From NCBI RefSeq assembly GCF_005222695.1, contig NZ_STGG01000047.1, positions 62,001 to 126,000 on the forward strand: a stretch of 64,000 nucleotides of DNA, in the 5' to 3' direction. Made by a program: the position numbers and the translations under genes. The notes beneath the pieces are model-generated. The model made no database searches. It was not told the DNA's origin and saw only the letters and a list, made by a program, of their open reading frames with translations. This DNA comes from Massilia sp. HP4. Its GTDB lineage: Bacteria; Pseudomonadota; Gammaproteobacteria; Burkholderiales; Burkholderiaceae_D. Each line of letters begins with the position of its first letter. Position 1 is the stretch's first letter. Below, piece by piece: positions 20,359 to 28,345 of this stretch.

Positions 20359-21905
20359 ACCCTGCCATCAGCGCGGCCGAACTTGCCGCCGGCGCGGTGG
20401 CGAACGTGCGCGCGGGCCGGCCGCTGCTGGTCCAGGACTTTATCGAATGGCGCGCGGTGGCGCGCGAACTGCTGCGCGCCGGCGTGCCGCCTGAAGCGGT
20501 GACCTGGGGCGCGCCGGGCGCCGACCTGTTCTCGGGTGCGCCGGCCGCATCGCCGGCTGCGCATAATGGGGCAGACCTCCTGTCGCTCCCGACGCAAGCG
20601 GAAGCGCAGGAGCCTTCGAACGCAACGGCGCCAAGGCCGCATGTCCCTCGCTCGCTGATGGAGATGTTGCAGACCGCCGCCTGCTACCGCGATCGCGACC
20701 GCTGGGCCTTCCTGTACCGGGTGATCTGGCGCTGGCAGCAGGGCGAGCACGACGTGCAATCGCCCGCCGATCCGGACGGGCAGCGGCTGCACACGATGGT
20801 CAAGGCGGTGCGCCGCGAGGTACATGATATGCACGCCTACATCCGCTTCCGCGAACGGCCGCCCGAGGCCGGCGCGCCCCATTTCGTGGCCTGGTTCGAG
20901 CCGGCCCACGACGTCTTGCCGCAGGTGGCCGAACACTTTGTCGCGCGCATGGGCAAGGTGAGCTGGATGATCGCCACGCCCGATGCCAGCGTGCTGTGGG
21001 ATGGCGCGACCCTGCACCATACCGGCCCGCTGATGTCGAGCGCGGCCGACCTGGACGATGCGGGAGAGGCGCTGTGGCTGACCTATTACCGCAGCATCTT
21101 CAATCCAGCGCGTTTGAATACGCAGGTGATGAACAGCCATATTCCATCGCGCTTCTGGAAGAACCTGCCGGAGGGCGCGCTGGTGCCTTCCCTGGTGAGC
21201 CAGGCGGGCCTGGGCGCGCGCCGCATCGGCCAGGTCGAGGCTGTGGGGCGGCGCAGCGGCCGCACGATCCCGATCGAAGCCGAGCAGGCCCAGCCCGAAC
21301 GCCAGCAGCCGTCGAAATTGGACGAATGCCGGCGCTGCGAGCTGTGGGAACATGCGACCCAGGCGGTTGGCGGCGAAGGGCCGAAGAGCGCGAAAATCAT
21401 GATCGTCGGCGAGCAGCCGGGCGACCAGGAAGACCTGGCCGGCCAGCCCTTCGTCGGCCCGGCCGGCAAGCTGCTCGACCGCGTGTTCGAGCAGGCCGGC
21501 GTGGATCGCGAGGGCGTCTACATCACCAACGCCGTCAAGCATTTCAAGTGGGAGCCGCGCGGCAAGCGGCGCCTGCACAAGACGCCGGCGCAGAAGGAGA
21601 TCGAGGCCTGCCACTACTGGCTCGAGAAAGAGATCGCCACCCGCAAGCCGAAGGTGATCGTGGCCATGGGCGCGACCGCGCTCAAGTCGGTGCTGCAGAC
21701 CGGAAGCGTGACCCTGAAGGATAAGCTCGGGCATCCGGTTCGGCATGGCGACAGCTGGGTGGTGACGATCTATCACCCGTCGTACGTGCTGCGTGTGCCG
21801 GATGAAGCGTCGAAGCACGAGGCGTTGTCGGTGATGGTGAAGGGCTTGAAGCTGGCGCAGGATTTACTCGACCGGCCCGATGTGCCAGAGCCGCCGGCAA
21901 GCTGA
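20355..21905 (+). CDS. DUF4130 (TIGR03915-type) domain fused to UdgX-type uracil-DNA glycosylase
   Basis: 516 aa with two parts. Residues about 1-285 form the DUF4130 domain found with the upstream radical SAM protein. Residues about 310-505 are a family-4-like uracil-DNA glycosylase: CRRCELW (Fe-S Cys), GEQPGDQEDLAGQPFVGPAG (active-site loop), then KRRLHKTP, the UdgX-specific loop whose His forms a covalent bond with the deoxyribose after uracil removal, and YHPSYVLR. Start overlaps the upstream stop (ATGA), so the pair is coupled and shares the LexA box. A linker rich in Ala/Pro joins the halves. Confidence 0.92.
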   Translation: MNPAISAAELAAGAVANVRAGRPLLVQDFIEWRAVARELLRAGVPPEAVTWGAPGADLFSGAPAASPAAHNGADLLSLPTQAEAQEPSNATAPRPHVPRSLMEMLQTAACYRDRDRWAFLYRVIWRWQQGEHDVQSPADPDGQRLHTMVKAVRREVHDMHAYIRFRERPPEAGAPHFVAWFEPAHDVLPQVAEHFVARMGKVSWMIATPDASVLWDGATLHHTGPLMSSAADLDDAGEALWLTYYRSIFNPARLNTQVMNSHIPSRFWKNLPEGALVPSLVSQAGLGARRIGQVEAVGRRSGRTIPIEAEQAQPERQQPSKLDECRRCELWEHATQAVGGEGPKSAKIMIVGEQPGDQEDLAGQPFVGPAGKLLDRVFEQAGVDREGVYITNAVKHFKWEPRGKRRLHKTPAQKEIEACHYWLEKEIATRKPKVIVAMGATALKSVLQTGSVTLKDKLGHPVRHGDSWVVTIYHPSYVLRVPDEASKHEALSVMVKGLKLAQDLLDRPDVPEPPAS

Positions 21906-22014
21906 TATATGCACGATATGCGTGGCTCATGTAATTGAAACAGGGGCGTTACAGCCTGGATGTCGAGGGCGTCGTTGACGTAATATCTGGCGGTCTCCAT
22001 CACCGGATCTCTTC

Positions 22015-23052
22015 ATGAGCAAATTGGTCGTACCCGTTTTCTGCATATGCATGCTGGCCGCTCCCGCATGGGCGCAATCGGAGGACGTGGCCGTTCCGGC
22101 GCAGGCCGCCGCCGATGTTGTCGACACGGCTGCCGCCGCCGGACCTGCGCCGGAGCAGATTCACGTCGTGGCCCAGCGTCCCGGTCCTGGCTTGTGGAAG
22201 GTGTCGAAAGGCGAACACGTCTTGTGGGTGTTCGGCATGTACGGGCCAGTGCCGAAGGACATGCAGTGGCGCTCGCACGAAGTCGAGAACGTCATCCGCA
22301 ATTCGCAGGAATACCTGTCGGCACCCAGCGCCTCGGCGAACCCGGGCTTCTTCAAGTCGATCACGCTGCTGCCGAGCCTGATCGGCGTGCGCAAGAATCC
22401 GGATGGCGCCACCCTGCGCGACGTGATGCCGGCCGAAGACTATGCGCGCTGGAGCACGCTCAAGGCGAAGTACCTGCCCGAGAACGACGACGTCGAACGC
22501 GAACGTCCGATCTTCGCGGCCCAGGTGCTGTCGAATGCCGCGCGCAAGCAGGCAGGCCTGATCGACAGCCATGTGCTGCGCAAGCAGGTGGTCGAGCTGG
22601 TCAAGAAGGCAAAGCTGAAAGAGACCTCGTCCACCTTTGAGCTACCAATGGACAATGCGCGCGCAGTGCTGAAGAACTTCAAGAAGTCGACCCTTGGCGA
22701 TGCGGCGTGCCTGGCGCGGACGATGGCCACGCTGGAACAGGACATCGAGGCCGCCAGCCAGCGCGCCAATGCCTGGGCCAAGGGCGACCTGGATGCGATG
22801 CGCAAGCTGGACTTCACCACGCGCGAGGAAGCCTGCTTCGGCGCCCTGATGAACAGCGCGGCATTCGATGCCGAGCCTGAATTCAAGAACATGAAAGCGC
22901 GCGCCGAGGCGATGTGGATCGCCTCGGCCGAGAGGGCGCTCGAGGCTAACGCGTCGACCTTCGCCATGCTGAGGGTCGACGAAATCTTCGATCCGAAAGG
23001 GGTTATTGCGGCGCTGGCGGCGAAAGGGTATACAGTCGAACAGCCGGATTGA
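22015..23052 (+). CDS. TraB/GumN-family exported protein
   Basis: 345 aa with an N-terminal signal peptide (cleavage near APAWA-Q). The mature part resembles the TraB/GumN family (LWKVSKGEHVLWVFGMYGPVP at about 60-80), named from a conjugation inhibitor and a xanthan-cluster gene. The usual His in the first family motif is not seen at its place, so a hydrolase activity is doubtful. Stand-alone, 109 bases after the UdgX gene, with the tRNA gene downstream. Confidence 0.72.
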   Translation: MSKLVVPVFCICMLAAPAWAQSEDVAVPAQAAADVVDTAAAAGPAPEQIHVVAQRPGPGLWKVSKGEHVLWVFGMYGPVPKDMQWRSHEVENVIRNSQEYLSAPSASANPGFFKSITLLPSLIGVRKNPDGATLRDVMPAEDYARWSTLKAKYLPENDDVERERPIFAAQVLSNAARKQAGLIDSHVLRKQVVELVKKAKLKETSSTFELPMDNARAVLKNFKKSTLGDAACLARTMATLEQDIEAASQRANAWAKGDLDAMRKLDFTTREEACFGALMNSAAFDAEPEFKNMKARAEAMWIASAERALEANASTFAMLRVDEIFDPKGVIAALAAKGYTVEQPD

Positions 23053-23081
23053 TCCGAGGCAGGCGCGGGAGGGGCGGAAAA

Positions 23082-23111
23082 TTGTCAAACCGTCCCAAAC
23101 GCGCGTAGAAT
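23082..23111 (+). promoter_or_regulatory. sigma-70 promoter of tRNA-Gly
   Basis: TTGTCA (23082-23087), 18-bp spacer, TAGAAT (23106-23111). Expected transcription start about 3 bases before the mature tRNA end. Confidence 0.65.
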
Positions 23112-23120
23112 GCTGGCAAC

Positions 23121-23194
23121 GCGGGTGTAGTTCAATGGTAGAACGGCAGCTTCCCAAGCTTCATACGAGGGTTCGATTCCCTTCACCCGCTCCA
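23121..23194 (+). tRNA. tRNA-Gly (anticodon CCC)
   Basis: 74 nt cloverleaf with encoded CCA. Acceptor GCGGGTG / CACCCGC, D-stem GTTC/GAAC, anticodon loop TTCCCAA, T-loop TTCGATT in a GAGGG/CCCTT stem. Nearly identical in plan to E. coli tRNA-Gly(CCC). The anticodon stem has one C-U mismatch at its second pair (GCAGC against GCTTC). Confidence 0.95.
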
Positions 23195-23227
23195 CACGAT
23201 CACGTCGTATCCGCCGACGCTCATGAA

Positions 23228-23437
23228 ATGATCTCCAGGACAGCATTCAAGGACCGCGCACTGCTGCTGCTGGCAGGCCTCGTCGCAGCAGGCGCAGCAT
23301 GGGCGTTCTGGCGCTATCTTGGCGCCAACGCATTCGTCGTGCTGACGACCATCACCCTGATCGCACTCTGGCTCGACAACCGACGCTTGCGCCGTCAGCT
23401 GGGAACCAAGCCGCTGTTAGGGCCGGAACAGCGCTAA
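23228..23437 (+). CDS. small two-segment membrane protein, hypothetical
   Basis: 69 aa: short basic N-terminus, two hydrophobic segments (about residues 11-27 and 31-46, with AFWRYLGA between them) and a basic tail with NRRLRRQLG. An upstream extension of the frame runs through the tRNA gene and is not real. No clear ribosome site. Composition and codon use look coding, but no family is recognised. Confidence 0.5.
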   Translation: MISRTAFKDRALLLLAGLVAAGAAWAFWRYLGANAFVVLTTITLIALWLDNRRLRRQLGTKPLLGPEQR

Positions 23438-23506
23438 CGGCAGCGCCATCTCATCGTTGGACGCAGTATCCTGTCGATTCCTTCACTCAGCCATGCGAGA
23501 ACGAGG

Positions 23507-24436
23507 ATGACACTGGACTCACCTTCACGCCGACGCCTGCTGCAAACGATGCTTGCCGCATCCGGCAGCCTGTCCCTGCCATCGCTGCACGCCGCGCCAG
23601 CAGCGGCGCCGCTGCTCACCCGCCCGATCCCCTCGTCCGGCGAACAGATCCCCGTCATCGGCCTGGGCAGCTGGATCACCTTCAACGTCGGCCGCGACCC
23701 GCAGGCGAGAGCCGAGTGCGCCGACGTCATGCGCCAGTTCTTCGCTGGCGGCGGCCGGTTGATCGACTCTTCCCCGATGTACGGCTCGGCCCAGGACGTG
23801 ATCGGCGAAGCGGTGCAGGCCATCAAGCCGCCGCGCCTCTTCTCGGCCGACAAGGTCTGGATCAGCGGCGGCGCGCGCGGTCCGGGCCAGATAGAAACTT
23901 CGCGCAAGCTGTGGCGAGTACCGCGCTTCGACCTGCTGCAGGTGCATAACCTGCTGTCATGGGAAGAGCATCTCAAGACCCTGCAGGCCATGAAGAAGGA
24001 AGGGCGGCTGCGCTACGTCGGCATCACGACGTCGGAAGGTCGGCGCCATGGCGAGATCGAGAAGATCATGGCCTCGCACCCGATCGACTTCGTGCAGATC
24101 TCATACAACGCCCTCGATCGCGAGGTGGAACAGCGCATCCTGCCGCTGGCGCGCGAGCGCCGCATCGGCGTGATCGTCAACCGGCCGTTTCGCCAGGGCG
24201 ACCTGACGCAGGCGCTGGCCGGCAAGCCGCTGCCCGGCTGGGGCGCGGAGATCGGCTGCACCACCTGGGCCCAGGCGCTGCTGAAGTTCATCGTCTCGCA
24301 TCCCGCCGTCACCTGCGCGATCCCTGCCACGTCCAGCGTGGCCCATGTGCGCGAAAACCTGTTGGCCGGCGCCGGCCGGATGCCCGACGACGCCCTGCGC
24401 AAGCGCATCGCCCAGGATGCCGAGAGGCTGGCATGA
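23507..24436 (+). CDS. Tat-exported aldo/keto reductase-like protein
   Basis: 309 aa. The N-terminus is a twin-arginine signal (SRRRLLQ followed by a mild hydrophobic stretch ending near LHAAPAAA), so the folded protein would be exported to the periplasm. The rest is an aldo/keto reductase barrel: IPVIGLGSW, the active-site region DSSPMYGSAQDVIG (catalytic Tyr and Asp), LLQVHNLLSW (His) and VGITTSEG. Overlaps the next gene by 4 bases (ATGA). Substrate unknown; NAD(P)H use in the periplasm is an open question. Confidence 0.85.
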   Translation: MTLDSPSRRRLLQTMLAASGSLSLPSLHAAPAAAPLLTRPIPSSGEQIPVIGLGSWITFNVGRDPQARAECADVMRQFFAGGGRLIDSSPMYGSAQDVIGEAVQAIKPPRLFSADKVWISGGARGPGQIETSRKLWRVPRFDLLQVHNLLSWEEHLKTLQAMKKEGRLRYVGITTSEGRRHGEIEKIMASHPIDFVQISYNALDREVEQRILPLARERRIGVIVNRPFRQGDLTQALAGKPLPGWGAEIGCTTWAQALLKFIVSHPAVTCAIPATSSVAHVRENLLAGAGRMPDDALRKRIAQDAERLA

Positions 24437-25101
24437 GCGAGTGGTGGACCTACAGGCTGTCGGACTTCCTGATGTTCTCGCAGCGCAGCTACTACCGAAT
24501 GATCGCCCTGTACAACGAGGCGGTGTGGCCCGCGCATCTGCTGGCACTGGCCGCCGGCCTTGTCGTTATAGGCTGCGTCGCGCTTCCCGGACCCCGCACG
24601 CGCCGTATCGCGCTGCTGGTGCTGACCGCGGCCTGGGCCTGGGCCGCCTGGGCCTACCACTGGCAGCGCTATGCGGACATCAACACCGCCGGGCCCTGGT
24701 TCGCGCTCGTATTCGGCGTGCAGGCACTGCTGCTGTGCTTCATGGCCCTGCGCCCGCACGGCGCCGCGCCGGCCCGCATGCAGAAGCACGTAGCGCTGGG
24801 CCTCACTGGCCTGGCGGTTATCGGATATCCGCTGCTGGCATTGGGCAGTGGCCGCGGCTGGAGCCAGGCCGAGGTATTCGGCATCGCCCCCGATCCGACG
24901 GCTGTTGCGACGCTGGGTGTGCTGCTGGCATGCCGCGCGCATCCGATCGCCTGGCTGATGCCGCTGGCCTGGTGCGCCGTCAGCGGCGCGACCTTGATGG
25001 AACTGCGGGTCGGTTATGCGTGGTTGCTGCCGACGTTTGCCATTCTTGCGGTGGCGGCTGGATTACTCTCCAGGCACTCGAAGCATTCGGCAGCGCATTG
25101 A
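24433..25101 (+). CDS. DUF6064-type multi-pass membrane protein
   Basis: 222 aa with about seven hydrophobic segments and the N-terminal region WWTYRLSDFLMFSQRSYYRMIALYN-type, typical of DUF6064 proteins. Coupled to the Tat-exported reductase by an ATGA overlap, so the two may work together at the inner membrane. Function unknown. Confidence 0.75.
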   Translation: MSEWWTYRLSDFLMFSQRSYYRMIALYNEAVWPAHLLALAAGLVVIGCVALPGPRTRRIALLVLTAAWAWAAWAYHWQRYADINTAGPWFALVFGVQALLLCFMALRPHGAAPARMQKHVALGLTGLAVIGYPLLALGSGRGWSQAEVFGIAPDPTAVATLGVLLACRAHPIAWLMPLAWCAVSGATLMELRVGYAWLLPTFAILAVAAGLLSRHSKHSAAH

Positions 25102-25109
25102 GACGCGGG

Positions 25110-25640
25110 TTAGTTGCCGCTGCGAGGCAGCTTACGCGCGAGCAGCTGCTTGAGGGAGGCACCGGACATTCCAGGATAGCGGATGTCACCGATTCGCCAG
25201 CCTTCCTGGCTTTTGGCCAATCGGTATTCCAGCCTCACTTTTTCGCCGCTGGAAGGGGAGGTGAATTCGACAGCAACCATATCGTTGGGCGCTGAACGGA
25301 TCGATAAATCGATAGCGGCCGGGTCCTGTGAAGCGAAGATCGGATCGAAGTCGAGGTTGCAAATCTCTCCAGATGCAGTAGCGCATTGACGGTCTTTGAG
25401 TAGCAGAGAAGCCAGTTCCTTGTCAAAGTATCGACGAAGGGTGGCGCCTTCTTGCTGCGTCAGCGGCTTACCAAAGGTATTGTTCGAGTTCGACAGTACC
25501 TGCCATGCAAAGGCCTTGTATAGGCTGCCGACAATGGCGATTTGCTCATCGGATGCTCGTGGCGCCGCAGGGCTTGAAGCCACGAAAAAGACGGCTAGCG
25601 CAATCGCTCCGAGTACGCGATTAAGGGCGGTAGACAGCAT
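25110..25640 (-). CDS. periplasmic DUF3828-like protein, possible immunity protein
   Basis: 176 aa. Starting at ATG 25640 gives a clean signal peptide (LNRVLGAIALAVFFVASSPAAP). The mature part resembles DUF3828-type periplasmic proteins: a helical N-terminal half and a C-terminal sheet region (RLEYRLAKSQEGWRIGDI). Its start lies 20 bases inside the end of the upstream amidase-like gene, i.e. tight coupling. GC content is lower than in the flanking genes. The arrangement of hydrolase followed by periplasmic partner suggests an immunity role; this is inference. Confidence 0.6.
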   Translation of the reverse strand: MLSTALNRVLGAIALAVFFVASSPAAPRASDEQIAIVGSLYKAFAWQVLSNSNNTFGKPLTQQEGATLRRYFDKELASLLLKDRQCATASGEICNLDFDPIFASQDPAAIDLSIRSAPNDMVAVEFTSPSSGEKVRLEYRLAKSQEGWRIGDIRYPGMSGASLKQLLARKLPRSGN

Positions 25641-26001
25641 ACTCAGGCCTTTCCCTGCGATAGTTAGGACCCGCCCAGAAGTCTCGCTGGGCGAAATCGG
25701 ATATCCACTTTTGACCGTCGAATCCAGCGATATGACCAGCTGGATTTCCATCTCGATACGGTTGGATAACCACGATATCGCCTCTTTGAAACCTGAACCG
25801 CTCTGGATCAGATACCGCGATCGAACGGAATCCATTTCTCGTCAGGACAGGACCCCAGTCCTTTGCTCTGAGCGGATGGCCTGCTGTATTGGCGCCACCG
25901 GCTTCGAGTGCGAGTCGAACATAACGAGCGCATCTGCCTAGACTTTGACCTTCTGCATGCGTTCGCAAGTGCGATGCGAACTTCTCGACATCGAAAGACA
26001 T
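25621..26001 (-). CDS. small CHAP/NlpC-P60-like peptidoglycan hydrolase, possible effector
   Basis: 126 aa, no signal peptide. The pattern fits a papain-like amidase: Cys in GRCARYVRLALEAGG (near residue 24) and His in AGHIAGFDGQKWISDF (near residue 94), with RGDIVVIQP between. Small, single-domain, unsignalled amidases of this kind occur as type VI secretion cargo. ATG 26001 is chosen because the domain begins directly after it; the upstream frame has no resemblance to it. Local GC is lower than around it. It overlaps the DUF3828-like gene by 20 bases. No secretion genes lie in the window. Confidence 0.68.
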   Translation of the reverse strand: MSFDVEKFASHLRTHAEGQSLGRCARYVRLALEAGGANTAGHPLRAKDWGPVLTRNGFRSIAVSDPERFRFQRGDIVVIQPYRDGNPAGHIAGFDGQKWISDFAQRDFWAGPNYRRERPEYAVYRP

Positions 26002-26083
26002 GATATTGGCGTGTCGTTGGAAACACGTCCAATTATTGTTTTTCAGCTGACGACTGCATTGCGCCTTCGCAATTATCCCGGTC

Positions 26084-27199
26084 TTAGCTCGACAACAGAT
26101 TCCCAGACCTGAACGAATCCGCCCCCGCCACTTTGCAAACGTGCATCCCGCGCAGCAGATGCCGATGCGCCGTGCTGGCAAACAGCAGGCCTGCACGGCT
26201 GGCCGAGACGGTAGTCACCTGGCCGCTGACCGGATTGACGATATCCGCGATCGGCTCGCCAGCCGCGACCTGCTCGCCCAGCTTCTTGCGAAACACCAGC
26301 ACCCCCGCATGCGGCGCCGACAAGGGTTCGACCGCGTCCAGCGGCGTCGGGCCACATTGCGCCGTGGGCAGGGGATTGACCGGGATGTCGAGCACGCCCG
26401 CATGCGCCAGGTACTGCACGATGGCGTCGGCATCCTGCTGCGCATAGTCGTAGTTCACATCGTTCTCGCCGCGCAGTTCGACGGTGACGGCGGCGCAGGC
26501 GGGCGGGATGGCGGCGTCCGTGAAATGGTCGGCCAGGTCCCACCACACCCGGCTGCAGGCTTCGTCGAAGGCTTCGCCGCCCGATTCCTTCGCCACCAGC
26601 AGCACGCGCGCGCCCATCAGGTCGGCCAGCGGCTGGATCGCGTCGACCAGCGGGGTGCCGGTGTACATGTGCAGCACCGCCTCGTTATCGCAGTGCAGGT
26701 CGAGCACGATGTCGGCGTCGATCGCCATCGTCAACAGGAGTTTCTTGAGCGTGGCGGCATTGTCCGCCGGTTCCCAGGCCGCCACCTCGTTGCGGGCCAA
26801 TTCGCGGATCAGCGCCACGTTGCTTGCTGCGTCCGCGCCCAGCCGGCCTTCGAGCGCCGTCTTGAGCGCGGCGGCGACGTGGCGGTAGGAGCGGTTGAAG
26901 TTCAGGCCGGTGGACAGGTCGTAGCGGCCGAACGGTGCGCCATGCAGCACCTGGGACAGGCCGAGCGGGTTGGCGGCCGGCACCAGGATGATCTCTCCCT
27001 TGATCCGGCCCTCGGCATCGAGCCTGTCGAGCTGCCCGCGCAGCAGGTGCGCCACCAGCATCGCCGGCACCTCGTCGGCGTGGATCGCGGCCTGGATGTA
27101 CACCTTCTTGCCGCTGCCGGGCGCGCCGTAGTGGAACGAGGTCAGGTTCAGGGTGGCGACACTGTCTTCGATGGCGATCGGGTGTTTCGTCGAGTGCAT
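26084..27199 (-). CDS. succinylglutamate desuccinylase / aspartoacylase family zinc hydrolase
   Basis: 371 aa M14-like metallohydrolase. Zinc ligands are the HADE motif (IHADEVP, near residue 38) and the downstream His in DLHCDNEAVLHMYTG; the catalytic Glu is in VTVELRGEND. Residues about 290-371 form a small beta-barrel resembling a lipoyl domain (HAGVLVFRKKLGEQVAAGEP). Likely removes an acyl group from an N-acyl amino acid, but the substrate is not evident; no arginine-succinyltransferase genes are near. ATG 27199 is used; upstream codons overlap the trmB promoter. Confidence 0.85.
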   Translation of the reverse strand: MHSTKHPIAIEDSVATLNLTSFHYGAPGSGKKVYIQAAIHADEVPAMLVAHLLRGQLDRLDAEGRIKGEIILVPAANPLGLSQVLHGAPFGRYDLSTGLNFNRSYRHVAAALKTALEGRLGADAASNVALIRELARNEVAAWEPADNAATLKKLLLTMAIDADIVLDLHCDNEAVLHMYTGTPLVDAIQPLADLMGARVLLVAKESGGEAFDEACSRVWWDLADHFTDAAIPPACAAVTVELRGENDVNYDYAQQDADAIVQYLAHAGVLDIPVNPLPTAQCGPTPLDAVEPLSAPHAGVLVFRKKLGEQVAAGEPIADIVNPVSGQVTTVSASRAGLLFASTAHRHLLRGMHVCKVAGADSFRSGNLLSS

Positions 27200-27292
27200 G
27201 GCAAGGGGCTCCGGCGTTGCAGGGGGAAGACACCGATTATGCGCGATTCCGCCTTGCCGCCACGCACGGCCGGACGTGGAGGAGGGCTGCGC

Positions 27293-27298
27293 TATAAT
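27293..27298 (+). promoter_or_regulatory. -10 element of trmB promoter
   Basis: Perfect TATAAT 36 bases before the trmB start; -35 box not convincing. Confidence 0.45.
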
Positions 27299-27333
27299 GA
27301 CAGCCGTTTTTTTGCGCATACTCCACACTCCCC

Positions 27334-28053
27334 ATGTCTTCTGAAAAGCCCACCAGCGGTCCTGCACGCTCCATGCTGTATGACCCCACCGAACACCGCA
27401 TCCGCAGTTTCGTCACGCGCGCAGGGCGGCTGTCGACCGCGCAGGCGCGGGCCTTCGAGGAGCATGGTCCGCAATTCCTGATCGAGTACAAGAAGGAGCC
27501 ACTCGACCTGGTGCAGGCCTTTGGCCGCCAGGCGCCGGTCGTCCTGGAAATCGGCTTCGGCATGGGCGACACCACGGCCCATATCGCGAAACTGATGCCC
27601 GAGAAGGACTTCCTGGGCGTCGAGGTGCACACGCCGGGCGTGGGGAGCCTCCTCAAGCAGATCGGCGAGCAGGGCATCGCCAACCTGCGCCTGGTGCAGC
27701 ACGATGTGTTCGAGGTGCTGAACCACATGATCGCCGATGGCTCGCTGCACGGCGTGCACGTGTTCTTCCCCGATCCGTGGCACAAGGCGCGCCACAACAA
27801 GCGCCGCCTGATCCAGCCGGAGTTCGTCAAGCTGCTGTGCCGGAAGATCGCGCCGGGCGGCTACCTGCATCTGGCGACCGACTGGGAAGATTATGCGGTG
27901 CAGATGCTCGAGGTGTTGAGCGCCGAGCCGGAACTGGCCAATACCGCCGAGGGCTACGCCCCGCAACCCGCATACCGTCCCCTGACCAAGTTCGAGAACC
28001 GCGGCATCAAGCTGGGTCACGGCGTGTGGGACCTGGTCTTCACCCGCAAGTAA
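27334..28053 (+). CDS. trmB: tRNA (guanine-N7-)-methyltransferase
   Basis: Methylates G46 of tRNAs. 239 aa with the SAM motif [11 protein letters not shown] (near residue 70) and the family signature [17 protein letters not shown] (near residue 145). The N-terminal basic extension (about 50 residues) is usual. The TAA stop is overlapped by the first base of a long palindromic repeat element. Confidence 0.97.
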   Translation: MSSEKPTSGPARSMLYDPTEHRIRSFVTRAGRLSTAQARAFEEHGPQFLIEYKKEPLDLVQAFGRQAPVVLEIGFGMGDTTAHIAKLMPEKDFLGVEVHTPGVGSLLKQIGEQGIANLRLVQHDVFEVLNHMIADGSLHGVHVFFPDPWHKARHNKRRLIQPEFVKLLCRKIAPGGYLHLATDWEDYAVQMLEVLSAEPELANTAEGYAPQPAYRPLTKFENRGIKLGHGVWDLVFTRK

Positions 28054-28210
28054 GAGCCTATCCCGGTAGGTGGGGGGAAGCTCATGACGATGCATGGCGG
28101 GCGTGAGCAAGGCGCGAGGAGGCCGCATGGCGAGCCATGCAACGACGAGCAACGCAGCGCACGCTTGCCAGGCGCGTCAGGAGCGACTCCCACCTACCGG
28201 GATAGGCTCT
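28053..28210. repeat. 158-bp palindromic repeat element (ERIC/MITE-like)
   Basis: Terminal inverted repeats of 22 bp match perfectly: 28053-28074 (begins AGAGCCTATCCCGG) and 28189-28210. A 7-bp hairpin (GCATGGC / GCCATGC, 2-base loop, 28125-28140) sits at the centre, so the whole element can fold as one long imperfect cruciform. It has no credible gene of its own, and begins on the trmB stop codon. This is the build of non-autonomous intergenic repeats such as ERIC or a MITE. It may also end or stabilise the trmB transcript. Confidence 0.85.
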
Positions 28211-28231
28211 AAGTGTCAATCCGGGGGCGAA

Positions 28232-28263
28232 TCGTCGTTCGTTCCCCCGTCTTCGTCGTTCGT
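28232..28263 (+). promoter_or_regulatory. LytTR-type direct-repeat operator
   Basis: Two identical copies of TCGTCGTTCGT (28232-28242 and 28253-28263) start exactly 21 bases apart. Their inner 9-mers (GTCGTTCGT) match 7 of 9 positions of the LytTR consensus with GTT core and are separated by 12 bp, the spacing typical of LytTR dimers. They lie 83 bases before the kinase gene of a LytS/LytT pair. Confidence 0.6.
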
Positions 28264-28345
28264 CGCCACCCGCTGTCCCGGGCTGCCGGAAATCCTCAGA
28301 CTGTACTCGTTGATATACATTGTCGATGACAACAAGGAGAACGGT

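Noticed and set aside
23006..23437. A 143-codon frame spanning the tRNA
   Set aside because: It reads through the tRNA-Gly gene; only the last 69 codons look like a gene.
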